DNA of 64,000 nucleotides from Paenibacillus auburnensis (GTDB lineage Bacteria; Bacillota; Bacilli; Paenibacillales; Paenibacillaceae), in assembly GCF_927798115.1 (NCBI RefSeq), contig NZ_CAKMMG010000005.1, positions 62,001 through 126,000 on the forward strand. The letters run 5' to 3'. The position numbers and the translations under genes were made by a program. How positions within the stretch are numbered: position 1 is the stretch's first letter; every line of letters begins with the position of its first letter. The notes beneath the pieces were generated by a model. That model made no database searches and was not told the DNA's origin. It saw nothing but the letters and a program-made list of their open reading frames with translations. This document shows, in pieces, positions 1 through 8,235 of this stretch.

Positions 1-197
1 TTGGTAAATACCGTCAGACCCAAAGCTACCAGTGAACCGACCACTACCTGCAGGAATATAGCCTCCGGAAACAAGATTGCTGCCACACCGCCCGCCAAAG
101 CTCCGATACTGAGCCATAACAAATAAAATGTAAACGTAAACATCTCTACGACAAACAAGACGCCGGCTATAATTAACCATAACGCCCAAACATCCAT
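1..197 (-). CDS. NfeD-family membrane protein, N-terminal part only
   Basis: The frame runs off the left edge, leaving 65 codons. They encode two hydrophobic stretches, roughly residues 4-33 and 36-63, with the pattern MDVWALWLIIAG, then LLWLSIGALAGG and LQVVVGSLVALGL. This resembles the N-terminus of short NfeD-type membrane proteins, which in Bacillus are linked to stomatin/flotillin membrane scaffolds. The ATG at 197 is preceded by AGGTGG at a normal distance. The soluble OB-fold domain that would confirm the family lies outside the window, so the call rests on the membrane segment alone. Confidence 0.6.
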   Translation of the reverse strand, partial: MDVWALWLIIAGVLFVVEMFTFTFYLLWLSIGALAGGVAAILFPEAIFLQVVVGSLVALGLTVFT

Positions 198-392
198 CGG
201 TGACCCACCACCTTCCGCTATATACTACTATAACGAAATCAAAGGCACTTACGTTCCATAAATGTTAAAAACCGGGGCAGGCATCATCATTATATTTCAG
301 CTTGTGGAAGCTTATGAATACAGAACAACACTTCTGCAAAAATACCGGGCTTGAGAGCAAGGGGGATGATCACGCTATACGTGAAGCACAAC

Positions 393-435
393 AAAAAGCC
401 TGCAGAGAAGCCTTTCCTTCTCCGCAAGCTTTTTT
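393..435. terminator. bidirectional hairpin terminator after the chitinase gene
   Basis: An A5 run, a long interrupted stem (AAAAAGC/TGC/GAGAAG against CTTCTC/GCA/GCTTTTT) and a T6 run form a near-symmetric intrinsic terminator. It lies about 50 bases past the chitinase stop on the minus strand and could also stop plus-strand reads. Confidence 0.75.
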
Positions 436-483
436 GCAGTTTGAATAATAATTATATACCCAGCGGATGCGGGGTAAGCAGGA

Positions 484-2412
484 TTAGTTCAGTTTCCAGA
501 GAGCCGGTGTGGTCGCCGGTTCCCAGCCCGCCAGTGAGGTGTGCGCCTGAAGGCAAATATAAGATGCTCCATTGTAGGTAACCACATCACCTGCTTTATA
601 CGCGATGCCTGCCGTCCATGCACCAGCTCCAGGTGTTGCCGTTGCAATTGCCGTTGGTTTCACCGTTGCAGTCGGCGTACTGGTTGGTACAGGCGTGGCG
701 CTTGCGGAAGGGGACGGTGTCGGGGAAGCAGCAGTATTGCCGCAGGTTCCTATCGCCTTCCACACCCCATAAGCACCGCTCTGATCAGGACGGTCGCCCT
801 GTGTCCACCACTGGGCTTCGTATAATATGCCGCCGTAAGAGGCCTGCTGGCCTTTCGTGTATATGGCGGTAGAGCTCCAGGCCGCTGCTGTACATTGCCC
901 CGGTGTTGGGGTTGGTGTCACTGTAGAACTTGGCGTTGGCGTCGCTGTAACGCCAGGAGTTGCGCTTGCGGTCGGTGTTGCCGTGGCACTTGGTTTTGGA
1001 GTTGCCGTAGCTGTTGGTGTCGGAGCCACCGTTGTAGTCGGTGTTGGGGTTGGTGTAACCACAGTACCGCCTAGCTCGGCGCTCAGTTTGTTCTGAAGGG
1101 TTTTGTTGCGGTCGCCGCTCGTCTCCCAGAACATTGCCCCGGCCAGGCCTTTGGCCTTCAGATAGCTGATCTTATAGCCGATGGATTCCACATCGTCGTA
1201 GCTGATATAGGTTTGTGTCGAAGGATTATAGAGATAAGGCACTTTGGACGTATTATTCCAGTAACGGGTGTAGCCGTTTTTGTTAATGTAGTTCGCTTCC
1301 AGATCGTTGAAATCGTAGTTTCCCTTCTCCCAGGTGCCGGTTGAGGAAATACCGGCCGATACCTGATACTGCCCATTGTTCGTACTCGGCGCTCCGCCCC
1401 AGCCGCGTCCGTAGAATGGCATGCCGAGCACCAGTTTGCCTGCCGGAACCCCTGCAGAAAGGTAGCTGGTAACAGCTTTGTCGATATTATAATTTGCCGG
1501 CTCAGTTAGCCCGGAAGACGCTGCAGCAGGGTCATAATAAAGCGGTGCGTTGTGTCCGGTCGTGGTATTCCAGCTTCCGTTAAAGTCATAGGTCATAATG
1601 TTAATCCAGTCCACAACCGCAGCGATGCCACTGAGATTATTGTTCTGGATATAGGCTGGACCTGCGCCGGAGGCGATGGTCAGCAGATAGGTTTTGCCGT
1701 CGGCGGTGCCCGCCGCATTAAGCTTTTCTCGTATTTTCTGCAGCAGCAATACGTAATTCTGCTTGTCTTCCGCACGGTAGCTGTTGCCTGCCAGCCCCCC
1801 GCTCACCGGATATTCCCAGTCGAGGTCAACACCATCCATCTGGTATTTGCGGATGAAGTCAACCGCAGAATTAGCAAACACCTCACGGGTCGCAGCCGTA
1901 GCCGCCACATCGGAGAAGCGGTTCGACCAGGTCCAGCCGCCGACGGAGATTACAGTCTTGAGGTTCGGATTTTTTTCCTTGAGCTTCCACAGCTGCTTCA
2001 GATTGCCTTTGATCGGATCGTCCCATTTGTCATCCCCAAAGCTTTTCTGGGCATCAATCCAGGGATCACCCAGCACAATCGTACCGTTCGGTACGCTGAT
2101 GGTCTGGCCCTGCTCATTCTGGCAGCTCCAGGTAACCGGGTTCGGTCCGGTCGGGTCGGGATTCCCGTGTACACCATTCCAGCAGATGTCTGCGAAGGCA
2201 TAGTTAATGACATTCATTTTGGTAGGATCAATATCCGTTACGTTAAAAGCCCGTCCATAGGCAGCCCATGATGCATAGTACCCGACCACCTTGTAATTTC
2301 CTTCGGCATTTGCGGTTTTGACACTGCCGCCCAGTCCGGCGGCCAGTGTAATGATCAGAGCAGCAACAAGCCCCAACAGCGCAGCTTTCCTCGATTTCTG
2401 TTTCTTCAGCAT
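484..2412 (-). CDS. secreted GH18 chitinase with two chitin-binding domains
   Basis: Endo-acting chitinase exported from the cell. Start chosen at ATG 2412 because GAGGAGG sits just upstream; the open frame continues further upstream without a site. The product is 642 residues: signal peptide 1-36 (basic start, hydrophobic core, ANA cleavage), GH18 barrel about 37-449 with SVGGW (156-160) and catalytic DGVDLDWE (193-200, acid Glu200), Thr/Pro/Ala linker 450-505, CBM5/12-like domain 506-557, second linker 558-597, second CBM5/12-like domain 598-642. Both binding domains have the usual aromatic pattern (YEAQWW and YICLQAH). Monocistronic with its own terminator. The family assignment is secure; whether it is endo- or exo-acting is not visible. 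Confidence 0.95.
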   Translation of the reverse strand: MLKKQKSRKAALLGLVAALIITLAAGLGGSVKTANAEGNYKVVGYYASWAAYGRAFNVTDIDPTKMNVINYAFADICWNGVHGNPDPTGPNPVTWSCQNEQGQTISVPNGTIVLGDPWIDAQKSFGDDKWDDPIKGNLKQLWKLKEKNPNLKTVISVGGWTWSNRFSDVAATAATREVFANSAVDFIRKYQMDGVDLDWEYPVSGGLAGNSYRAEDKQNYVLLLQKIREKLNAAGTADGKTYLLTIASGAGPAYIQNNNLSGIAAVVDWINIMTYDFNGSWNTTTGHNAPLYYDPAAASSGLTEPANYNIDKAVTSYLSAGVPAGKLVLGMPFYGRGWGGAPSTNNGQYQVSAGISSTGTWEKGNYDFNDLEANYINKNGYTRYWNNTSKVPYLYNPSTQTYISYDDVESIGYKISYLKAKGLAGAMFWETSGDRNKTLQNKLSAELGGTVVTPTPTPTTTVAPTPTATATPKPSATATPTASATPGVTATPTPSSTVTPTPTPGQCTAAAWSSTAIYTKGQQASYGGILYEAQWWTQGDRPDQSGAYGVWKAIGTCGNTAASPTPSPSASATPVPTSTPTATVKPTAIATATPGAGAWTAGIAYKAGDVVTYNGASYICLQAHTSLAGWEPATTPALWKLN

Positions 2413-2905
2413 TGAAGTGTTTACCTCCTCGGTTGAATGCGTAGCACAATTCTGTTCAGGTACAAGAAACGGCGACGGCGTTCGGACTAGAATGGTAATG
2501 CTTATGCCTGCATGCTCAGAAAAGAAGACTCGGCGCTCACCCCCAGGAATTGGATTCACCCTCACTTGCCTTTCTATTAAATTAGCGGCAGCCAAATAGA
2601 AGATTACATGTTAAAAAAGCGCATGAAGCTTCTCCGCTGCCTGTGGTGCCGGAGTCTTTTACCTCACTAAGTTGAACTCGCCAAAGAAAAGGTGCTGTCA
2701 GGTGTGTGAACGGGTAGGAAGGATGGAGTGAATGCTAGTGGAGGATGTTTACATGAAAAGGTGTGAAGGCACTTCTAATTTTCAAGCATTGCAGCTCAAA
2801 GAGCTAGGGGGAAATTCCCATACTGGAGGGATAAGATCATCTTATGCTAAAAAAGTGCCACTGCGTAATATTGCATTTCCAATTTATTTTGTAGCCGCAC
2901 AGCAC
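2413..2905. other. non-coding stretch upstream of chitinase and downstream of rdgB
   Basis: About 490 bases that must hold the chitinase promoter. I could not pick out a convincing -35/-10 pair or a catabolite-repression box. A 75-codon plus-strand frame at 2732-2959 runs through the rdgB terminator, has no family resemblance, and is not called. Confidence 0.4.
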
Positions 2906-2944
2906 AAAAAGGCCCCACCCGCAAAGACTGCGGACAGGGCCTCG
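2906..2944 (-). terminator. intrinsic terminator of the gerM-rph-rdgB cluster
   Basis: Read on the minus strand, a GC-rich stem (AGGCCC..CCGCA against TGCGG..GGGCCT) is followed by TTTTT. It begins about 60 bases after the rdgB stop. Confidence 0.85.
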
Positions 2945-3007
2945 AAGGGTACCATTTGAATTATGCTGCATCACTACTGTAGTTTTGCCGCCAGCCGTGC
3001 CAACCCG

Positions 3008-3643
3008 CTATTTCCGCTGCTTCGCGGCCAGCTTATCCGTCAGCAGCCTAAGCGCCATTCCCCGGTGACTGATCATCTGCTTCTCTTCCAGCGTCAGCTC
3101 AGCCATCGTCTTCTCATACTCGGGAAGGTAAAAGAGCGGGTCATAGCCGAATCCCCCGCCGCCCGCCGGCTCGGAGGTAATCCAGCCCTCCACTGTGCCT
3201 TCCGCCGTCAGCTCCATGCCGTCCGCCGGATCATAAAGCGACAAGGCACAGACGAAACGGGCGGGACTGAGCAGCGGCTGGCCGGTATCCTCGCCCTGCT
3301 TCAGCCCTTCCAGCTCGCTCAGCAACTTGAGGTTATTGTCCTGATCCCGGGCGTTTTCTCCGGCATAACGCGCCGAGTAGACCCCCGGGCGGCCGTCCAG
3401 AGCGTCGACACAAAGACCGGAATCATCGGCCAGCACAGGCAACCCGAGGGCCTCGCCGACCGCTTTGGATTTTTTGAATGCATTCTCGGCAAAGGTTGTC
3501 CCGTCTTCCACTACATCCGGCAGCTGCGGGTAGTCGAACATACTCTTCACGGTCAGTCCAAGCGGCGCAAAAGCATGCTGGAACTCACGGACCTTGCCTT
3601 TATTTTTGGTTGCGACAATCAGAATTCCACCGCCGGTGTTCAT
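3008..3643 (-). CDS. rdgB: XTP/dITP pyrophosphatase (RdgB/HAM1 family)
   Basis: Cytosolic house-cleaning enzyme that hydrolyses dITP, XTP and similar non-canonical purine triphosphates to monophosphates. The 211 residues carry the family signatures: N-terminal VATKNKGKVREF for nucleotide binding, ENAFKKSKA, LADDSGLCVDALDGRPGVYSARYAG, FGYDPLF and the C-terminal SHRGMAL. Length is normal. The ATG follows the rph stop by one base (TAGGATG), and the site AAGAGGTG lies inside the end of rph, so translation is probably coupled. The gerM-rph-rdgB order is the same as B. subtilis gerM-rph-ysnA. Confidence 0.96.
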   Translation of the reverse strand: MNTGGGILIVATKNKGKVREFQHAFAPLGLTVKSMFDYPQLPDVVEDGTTFAENAFKKSKAVGEALGLPVLADDSGLCVDALDGRPGVYSARYAGENARDQDNNLKLLSELEGLKQGEDTGQPLLSPARFVCALSLYDPADGMELTAEGTVEGWITSEPAGGGGFGYDPLFYLPEYEKTMAELTLEEKQMISHRGMALRLLTDKLAAKQRK

Positions 3644-3644
3644 C

Positions 3645-4403
3645 CTACACCTCTTGGCCAGGCTGGCCGGAAGGGATTTTGAGCGCGATCGGACCGAGCA
3701 CTTCCTTCTGCACGGCGATCAGCTCGTAGATGCCCTTCTCCCCAAGACCGAGCAGCTGGTCAAGCTCCTGGCGGGTGAACGGCCGCTCTTCGCCGGTGCC
3801 TTGCACTTCTACAAATGCCCCGCCGCCGGTCATGACTACGTTCATATCGACTTTTGCTTTGGAATCCTCTTCATAGTTCAAATCAAGCAGCGTTTTGTCG
3901 CCAACCACACCGACGCTGATCGCGGCCAGATAATCTGTAATCGGGAAAACGCTCAGTTTATGCTGCAGCGCAATTTTGTTAATGGCAAACGCCATCGCTA
4001 CAAAAGCACCTGTAATCGAAGCTGTACGTGTGCCGCCGTCCGCCTGGATAACGTCACAGTCCAGTGTAATGCTGCGCTCGCCGAGCGCCTGCAGATTGAC
4101 TACGGAACGAAGCGCCCGGCCGATCAGCCGCTGGATCTCCATCGTCCGTCCGGTCAGCTTGCCACGTGCCGCTTCACGCTGGTTGCGCGTCTGGGTCGCC
4201 CGGGGAAGCATGGAATATTCAGCAGTTACCCAGCCTTTGCCTTGTCCTTTCAGAAACGGCGGGACCTTCTCGTCCACTGTCGCGGTGACGATAACCTTCG
4301 TGTCTCCCATTTCAATCAGAACTGAACCCTCAGCATATTTATTCGTTTGGGTGGTTATTGTCAGCGGCCGGAGCTGGTCGTCGTTACGTCCGTTTGATCT
4401 CAT
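3645..4403 (-). CDS. rph: ribonuclease PH
   Basis: Phosphate-dependent 3'-5' exoribonuclease that trims tRNA 3' ends. Start taken at ATG 4403 (MRSNGRNDDQLRPL) because GGAGGAAG precedes it; an in-frame ATG six codons earlier would overlap that site. The 252 residues include EGSVLIEMGDTKVI, EYSMLPRAT, the conserved RLIGRALR, and DGGTRTASITGA, all typical of RNase PH. It lies between gerM and rdgB on the same strand. A hairpin in the gap from gerM may partly separate transcription. Confidence 0.96.
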   Translation of the reverse strand: MRSNGRNDDQLRPLTITTQTNKYAEGSVLIEMGDTKVIVTATVDEKVPPFLKGQGKGWVTAEYSMLPRATQTRNQREAARGKLTGRTMEIQRLIGRALRSVVNLQALGERSITLDCDVIQADGGTRTASITGAFVAMAFAINKIALQHKLSVFPITDYLAAISVGVVGDKTLLDLNYEEDSKAKVDMNVVMTGGGAFVEVQGTGEERPFTRQELDQLLGLGEKGIYELIAVQKEVLGPIALKIPSGQPGQEV

Positions 4404-4487
4404 GTTTTCTTCCTCCTGCATCTTGAATAGCTAAAGTTGTGATGTAGTTTCCGCCTAGCGGGATGTATATTCTCTACTTTGCGCGAG

Positions 4488-4525
4488 AAACGGATAACAT
4501 CCAGGGAAGGACGTTATCCGTTTTT
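4488..4525. terminator. hairpin between gerM and rph
   Basis: The arms AAACGGATAAC and GTTATCCGTTT form an 11-bp stem around a 14-base loop. The T5 run is on the plus-strand side, so it is a better terminator for plus-strand reads. On the minus strand it could act as a weak attenuator between gerM and rph. Confidence 0.55.
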
Positions 4526-4591
4526 CGCTTAGCAAACTTTATTCTATCAAAGAGCAGGCACAAAAGCATCTTTTAGCCCTGAGAAAATCTT

Positions 4592-5710
4592 TTACAGCGG
4601 CAGCGCGTTCACATATTCCGGAGCAGAGACCGGCTTGCCATAGTCCACGTTGTTGGTTCCGGTGACCGTTTCAAGTCCGTTCAGACGGATTTGGACCGGA
4701 GCATCCTCGGCATTTTGCGCTACCGTCAGCACCACGGATTCCAGCATTTCCTCCGGCACATTTTTGCCGTCTGTGAACATATCGTCAGTCAGGGATACGG
4801 TAACTACCCCATTTTGCCCGGCTTCCACGGAATTTAACACCGTTCCCCCGGTCATTGCAGTCTCCAGGCCGTTAGTAGACTCCGGTCCGGCGATCAGCTC
4901 ACCCAGTGCCGCTTTCACCTTGTCCTCTCCGGCGGGTACAAAGCGTGTGACCGGAACATAATACTGGTGGGCACCGTCAGGCGTAGCAGCGGAAAAATAT
5001 ACCGTGACCGCGCTCAGGTTCATCTGCATCGGGCCATTCTTCGGCAGGTTTATCCCGAAGGCGCGTGACAGTGGATGATCCAGCGGTGTGCCCAGAAGCG
5101 GCATTTCTGTGAGCTTTTTGCCGTCTACCCAGAGCTGTACACCCTGTATACCTTCCTGTCCGGTCAATGTCCAGGTGATAGCTTCCAGGACCTTGCGTTC
5201 GTCGGCAGCCTTGTAGTCGTTAAACGCCGAGTTAAATTCAACTACGGCCAGTTTGTCTTTATCCACGGAGACATTCTTCACTTCCGTCCCTGCCGGGAGC
5301 ACGCCCTGGAAGCCTTCTGGCAATGCGGATGCATACGGCCCTTTGCTGACCAGCGCAGTAAGTGAATCCTTCAGCATTGCTGTACTATCACCGTCCGGAA
5401 GGGCAAGAGATACCGGAGCCAGCAGACCATTAGCGTCCTTGAGAAACACGGTAGTCCGTTCCCCGGGCGCGGCAGCTTCCGCTTTATCCGTAGTACTGTC
5501 CGCTGCGGTTCCTTCACCGGCAACAGGCCCAAACACCCCGGTATCGAGCGTTGTGCTGTCACTGACTTCCAGCATTTGCGCCTCAATCTCTCCCGGCGGC
5601 GGATCAACCGATGCCGATTCCGAGCCGAACAGGCCGCAGCCGGACAAAAGAATGGGAACCGTGAGCAGACAAGCCGCTGACAACCCGCGGACTGTGTTCA
5701 TATGCTTCAT
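4592..5710 (-). CDS. gerM: GerM-type sporulation/germination lipoprotein
   Basis: 372 residues with a lipoprotein signal ending in LLSGC (Cys25), an acidic Ser/Thr-rich spacer to about residue 85, and two tandem GerMN domains (about 90-220 and 225-365). The repeated pattern is: FLKD or YFSA start, DG..., KAAL or L..LV, G, then SVE/V and LTDDMF or FNSAF. In B. subtilis GerM is a mother-cell lipoprotein needed for normal sporulation and germination. Start at 5710 follows AAAGGGG. Operon order with rph and rdgB supports the symbol. Confidence 0.92.
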   Translation of the reverse strand: MKHMNTVRGLSAACLLTVPILLSGCGLFGSESASVDPPPGEIEAQMLEVSDSTTLDTGVFGPVAGEGTAADSTTDKAEAAAPGERTTVFLKDANGLLAPVSLALPDGDSTAMLKDSLTALVSKGPYASALPEGFQGVLPAGTEVKNVSVDKDKLAVVEFNSAFNDYKAADERKVLEAITWTLTGQEGIQGVQLWVDGKKLTEMPLLGTPLDHPLSRAFGINLPKNGPMQMNLSAVTVYFSAATPDGAHQYYVPVTRFVPAGEDKVKAALGELIAGPESTNGLETAMTGGTVLNSVEAGQNGVVTVSLTDDMFTDGKNVPEEMLESVVLTVAQNAEDAPVQIRLNGLETVTGTNNVDYGKPVSAPEYVNALPL

Positions 5711-5976
5711 GAATCATTACCCCTTTCAATGCTAAGATCAGTTTGTACTGCTATGTATACGAGCCCTGTGCCCAAAAAATAACAACGGCTTATCCTAAAT
5801 TGTTGGACAATACGGATCCTATAATCCGGACAAGCTTCAAAAAAATCAAAAGGCTCCAAGACTAACGCAATGTCCGCAGACGCACGTAGGCTTCCGGCAG
5901 TTTAGACAACCGCAGCAGCAGCCGTTATAATAGTGGCAATTCAAATAATCAACCTATCCTTCCGATGAGGTGACTG

Positions 5977-6579
5977 ATGACGATGGCGAATATCAAAAAC
6001 CCTTACAGTCTTAACAGCAAAGCGGTTGCAGAGGCAACCAAGTATTGGCTGCATAAGCGCGGCGTGACGTTAGAAGAGATCGCTGAGCTTGTTCTGTTTC
6101 TGCAGCAAAAATACTATCCGAATCTGACGATCGAGGAATGTGTCCATAACGTAGAAATGGTGCTGAGTAAACGCGAAGTGCAGAACGCGGTACTGACCGG
6201 GATTCAGCTGGATGTGCTGGCTGAGGAAGGCAAGCTGTTCACTCCGCTGCAGGAGATGATCGAGAATGATGAGAGTTTATACGGGGTGGACGAGATCCTT
6301 GCCTTCTCGATTGTGAACGTATACGGCAGCATCGGCTTCACCAACTATGGTTACGTGGACAAGCTGAAGCCCGGTGTGCTGGAGCGGCTGAACGATAAAA
6401 CCACCGGGCAGATCCACACCTACCTCGACGACATCGTCGGCGCAGTGGCCGCTGCCGCCAGCAGCCGCATTGCCCACCGCAAACAAGCGGAACGCGAGCA
6501 GGAACTCGGCCTCCCGCATGCGCCGGAGGATACCGAAGAAGCCGCCAGAAAGCTGGCGGCTGAGGATGGGCTGGAGTAA
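5977..6579 (+). CDS. phosphatidylglycerophosphatase A / YutG-family protein
   Basis: 200 residues matching the YutG branch of the PgpA family (PF04608). Recognisable blocks are LNSKAVAEATKYWLHKRGV, KREVQNAVLTGIQLDVLAE, DESLYGVDEILAFSIVNVYG and HTYLDDIVGAVAAAASSR. True PgpA dephosphorylates phosphatidylglycerophosphate in the membrane. Members of this soluble Bacillus branch lack the usual membrane helices and their substrate is less certain. Start ATG 5977 follows GAGGTG; a second ATG two codons on is possible. The C-terminal 25 residues are a charged Glu-rich tail. It stands alone between divergent or convergent neighbours. Confidence 0.8.
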   Translation: MTMANIKNPYSLNSKAVAEATKYWLHKRGVTLEEIAELVLFLQQKYYPNLTIEECVHNVEMVLSKREVQNAVLTGIQLDVLAEEGKLFTPLQEMIENDESLYGVDEILAFSIVNVYGSIGFTNYGYVDKLKPGVLERLNDKTTGQIHTYLDDIVGAVAAAASSRIAHRKQAEREQELGLPHAPEDTEEAARKLAAEDGLE

Positions 6580-6712
6580 TCCTGCAAAAGAGCGCAGGAG
6601 CGGGGAGCCGGGGTAAGCGCTATGGCAGGACCAGACTGCAGGACTGATTTTACCTTTTCCTGACTGATCACGAATGCGCTGTGGTACCGTGTCTGAAATA
6701 GAACAACCTCAG

Positions 6713-6900
6713 TTAGTTGTACTTTGTGCAATTAAATCAAGCAAATAAGGCTGTAAATCAGCTTTAATTGTACTTCGTACAACTAAAAATGTGTATTTAC
6801 TCCGTATGAGCCCCTTTTCCGCATAGTAATTGCACAGAATGCAGTTACAGTGAGTTGTATGTAATGAATAGCAGATTTCACTGTACGAAGTGCAGTTAAA
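6713..6900. repeat. four copies of a 24-bp imperfect palindrome
   Basis: Copies at 6713-6736, 6764-6787, 6826-6849 and 6877-6900. Each reads roughly TTAATTGTAC, TTCG, TACAACTAAA with changes. Start-to-start spacing is 51, 62 and 51 bases. No gene lies here. See the matching finding. Confidence 0.7.
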
Positions 6901-6919
6901 AGGACAGACGGAGCCAACT

Positions 6920-6982
6920 AAAAAGCCATGCCAACAGAGCAGCGGGAGCATCCCGGCTCCTTCCATGTTGGCATGGCTTTTT
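6920..6982. terminator. long bidirectional terminator hairpin
   Basis: AAAAAGCCATGCCAAC at the left pairs with GTTGGCATGGCTTTTT at the right, with an inner GC-rich hairpin (GGGAGC/GCTCC-like) in the loop. T-runs are present on both strands, so it can end the PgpA-family transcript on plus and the hydrolase transcript on minus. Confidence 0.8.
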
Positions 6983-7009
6983 GTGGTGCAATTGCAAGCG
7001 GCCGGGCAA

Positions 7010-7190
7010 AGCGCGACGGGTAGAGTGCCGACGGGCTGAGCGCGACTGGGTGAGCACGACGAGCAAAGCGCGACGGGCTGAGCGTCACTGGCAAGGTGCG
7101 ACAGGCGGAGCGCGACGGGCTGAGCGCGACGGGGCTGAGCGCCACTGGCAAAGTGCGACGGGCTGAGCGCGGACGGGCTGAGCCCAGCGA
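7010..7190. repeat. GC-rich degenerate tandem repeat
   Basis: About 180 bases built from variants of GCGCGACGGGCTGA, alternating with CACTGGCAAGGTGCGAC. At least nine GACGGGCTGA-like cores are visible. It abuts the stop of the metallo-hydrolase gene. Long frames run through it on both strands, but these are a by-product of the repeat. Confidence 0.7.
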
Positions 7191-7194
7191 AGCC

Positions 7195-8193
7195 CTACCT
7201 GTCCGCAGCCGCGAACAGGACCGGCCCGCCGGGCATAGGCGCAAACTCCGCTGCCCGCCCCCGGCGCACCAGCTCGGCCAGATGCGCCAGCGCCTCGCTC
7301 ATGGCGAAGCGCATCTGATGCGCGCTGGACACGCGGCTGCGGAACAGCGCTTCGCAGACCGCGAACCCGCTGAGCGGTCCGCCGTCCAGCAGCTGAGCGG
7401 CGGTATCCAGCCGCTCCTCATGGTGCCGGAGCAGGCTGTCCGCCCGCTCCGTCCACGCCGTGAACGGTTCCCGGTGGCCCGGGAACGCACGGCTCACCCG
7501 GAGGCTGCGCAGCGCGCGCAGCCCCTCCAGGAACGTCTGCAGCGGCTGCGGATCGCTGCCCGGCTGCAGGCCGACATTGGGCGAGATCTGCGGCAGAATC
7601 GCATCGCCGCAGAACACAAGCCCGCTGCCGGCCTCATACAAAGACACGTGACCCGGCGCATGCCCGCCGGTCAGAACCGGCGTCCACTCCCGGCCGCCCA
7701 TTACAAGCGGCACCGCAGGGTCAATATAACTGACCTCTGCCTGCGGGGTAACCTGGGGCAGGAAGCTCACCAGATGCTCCCGGATCCCCACGATCCAATC
7801 CTCCGGCATGCCGTGCCGGAGGAACAGCAGCGGCAGCTGCTCGTTCAGGCTCGCCGCTGCGCCCCAGGACATCCGCGCCTCGGCGTGGGCCCGCTCCGAC
7901 ATCCATACCCGGCTCCCGCTGCGGGACTGCAGCCATCCCGCCAGGCCGTAATGGTCAGGGTGATGATGGGTAACCACAATTTTCTGTATATGGTCCCAGG
8001 ATAAATCCAGCTCGTCCAGCACGCCCTGCCAGGCCAGCTCCGCCTCCTGCGTATGCGGGCCGGGGTCAATCACCGTGATGCCGCCCTCCGGTTCTGTCAC
8101 AAAATAACTGTTCACCTGACGCAGCGGCGGATCCATCGGCACGGATACCTGAAGGATTCCGCTCTCCCAAGCCTTGATCTGTGCCTTCCGCAT
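7195..8193 (-). CDS. MBL-fold metallo-hydrolase
   Basis: Metallo-beta-lactamase-fold hydrolase with the zinc signature THHHPDHYG, an upstream VIDPGPHTQEAE strand, GHAPGHVSLYE and FCGDAILPQ, and a C-terminal helical domain of the glyoxalase-II-like/LACTB2 type. The chosen start (MRKAQIKAWE, 332 aa) follows AAGGAG closely. An in-frame ATG at 8235 directly abuts the stop of the methyltransferase gene and would add 14 residues, so coupling from that codon is the alternative. Substrate unknown; thioesters or glutathione-like conjugates are typical of the group. The downstream end borders a GC-rich repeat. Confidence 0.85.
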   Translation of the reverse strand: MRKAQIKAWESGILQVSVPMDPPLRQVNSYFVTEPEGGITVIDPGPHTQEAELAWQGVLDELDLSWDHIQKIVVTHHHPDHYGLAGWLQSRSGSRVWMSERAHAEARMSWGAAASLNEQLPLLFLRHGMPEDWIVGIREHLVSFLPQVTPQAEVSYIDPAVPLVMGGREWTPVLTGGHAPGHVSLYEAGSGLVFCGDAILPQISPNVGLQPGSDPQPLQTFLEGLRALRSLRVSRAFPGHREPFTAWTERADSLLRHHEERLDTAAQLLDGGPLSGFAVCEALFRSRVSSAHQMRFAMSEALAHLAELVRRGRAAEFAPMPGGPVLFAAADR

Positions 8194-8235
8194 AGCTCCT
8201 TCACCGCCTTCTTTGAGTCTTCTGCCTGAAACCAT

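Noticed and set aside
2732..2959. 75-codon plus-strand frame before the rdgB terminator
   Set aside because: A weak site exists, but the frame runs through the terminator hairpin and its product resembles nothing.
4488..4525. Terminator of gerM as a firm call
   Set aside because: The T-run is on the plus-strand side; on the minus strand it is only a hairpin, so it is listed with reduced confidence.
6713..6900. CRISPR array
   Set aside because: The repeats are imperfect palindromes with unequal 27-38-base spacers and no cas genes; copy identity is too low.
6918..7244. Minus-strand frame with repeated LPVALSPSR-like text
   Set aside because: Translation of the GC-rich tandem repeat. It starts inside the hydrolase gene, has no site, and ends in a terminator hairpin.
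7096..8004. 302-codon plus-strand frame across the metallo-hydrolase gene
   Set aside because: Arg/Pro/Gln-rich shadow of a GC-rich gene on the other strand that has clear zinc motifs.
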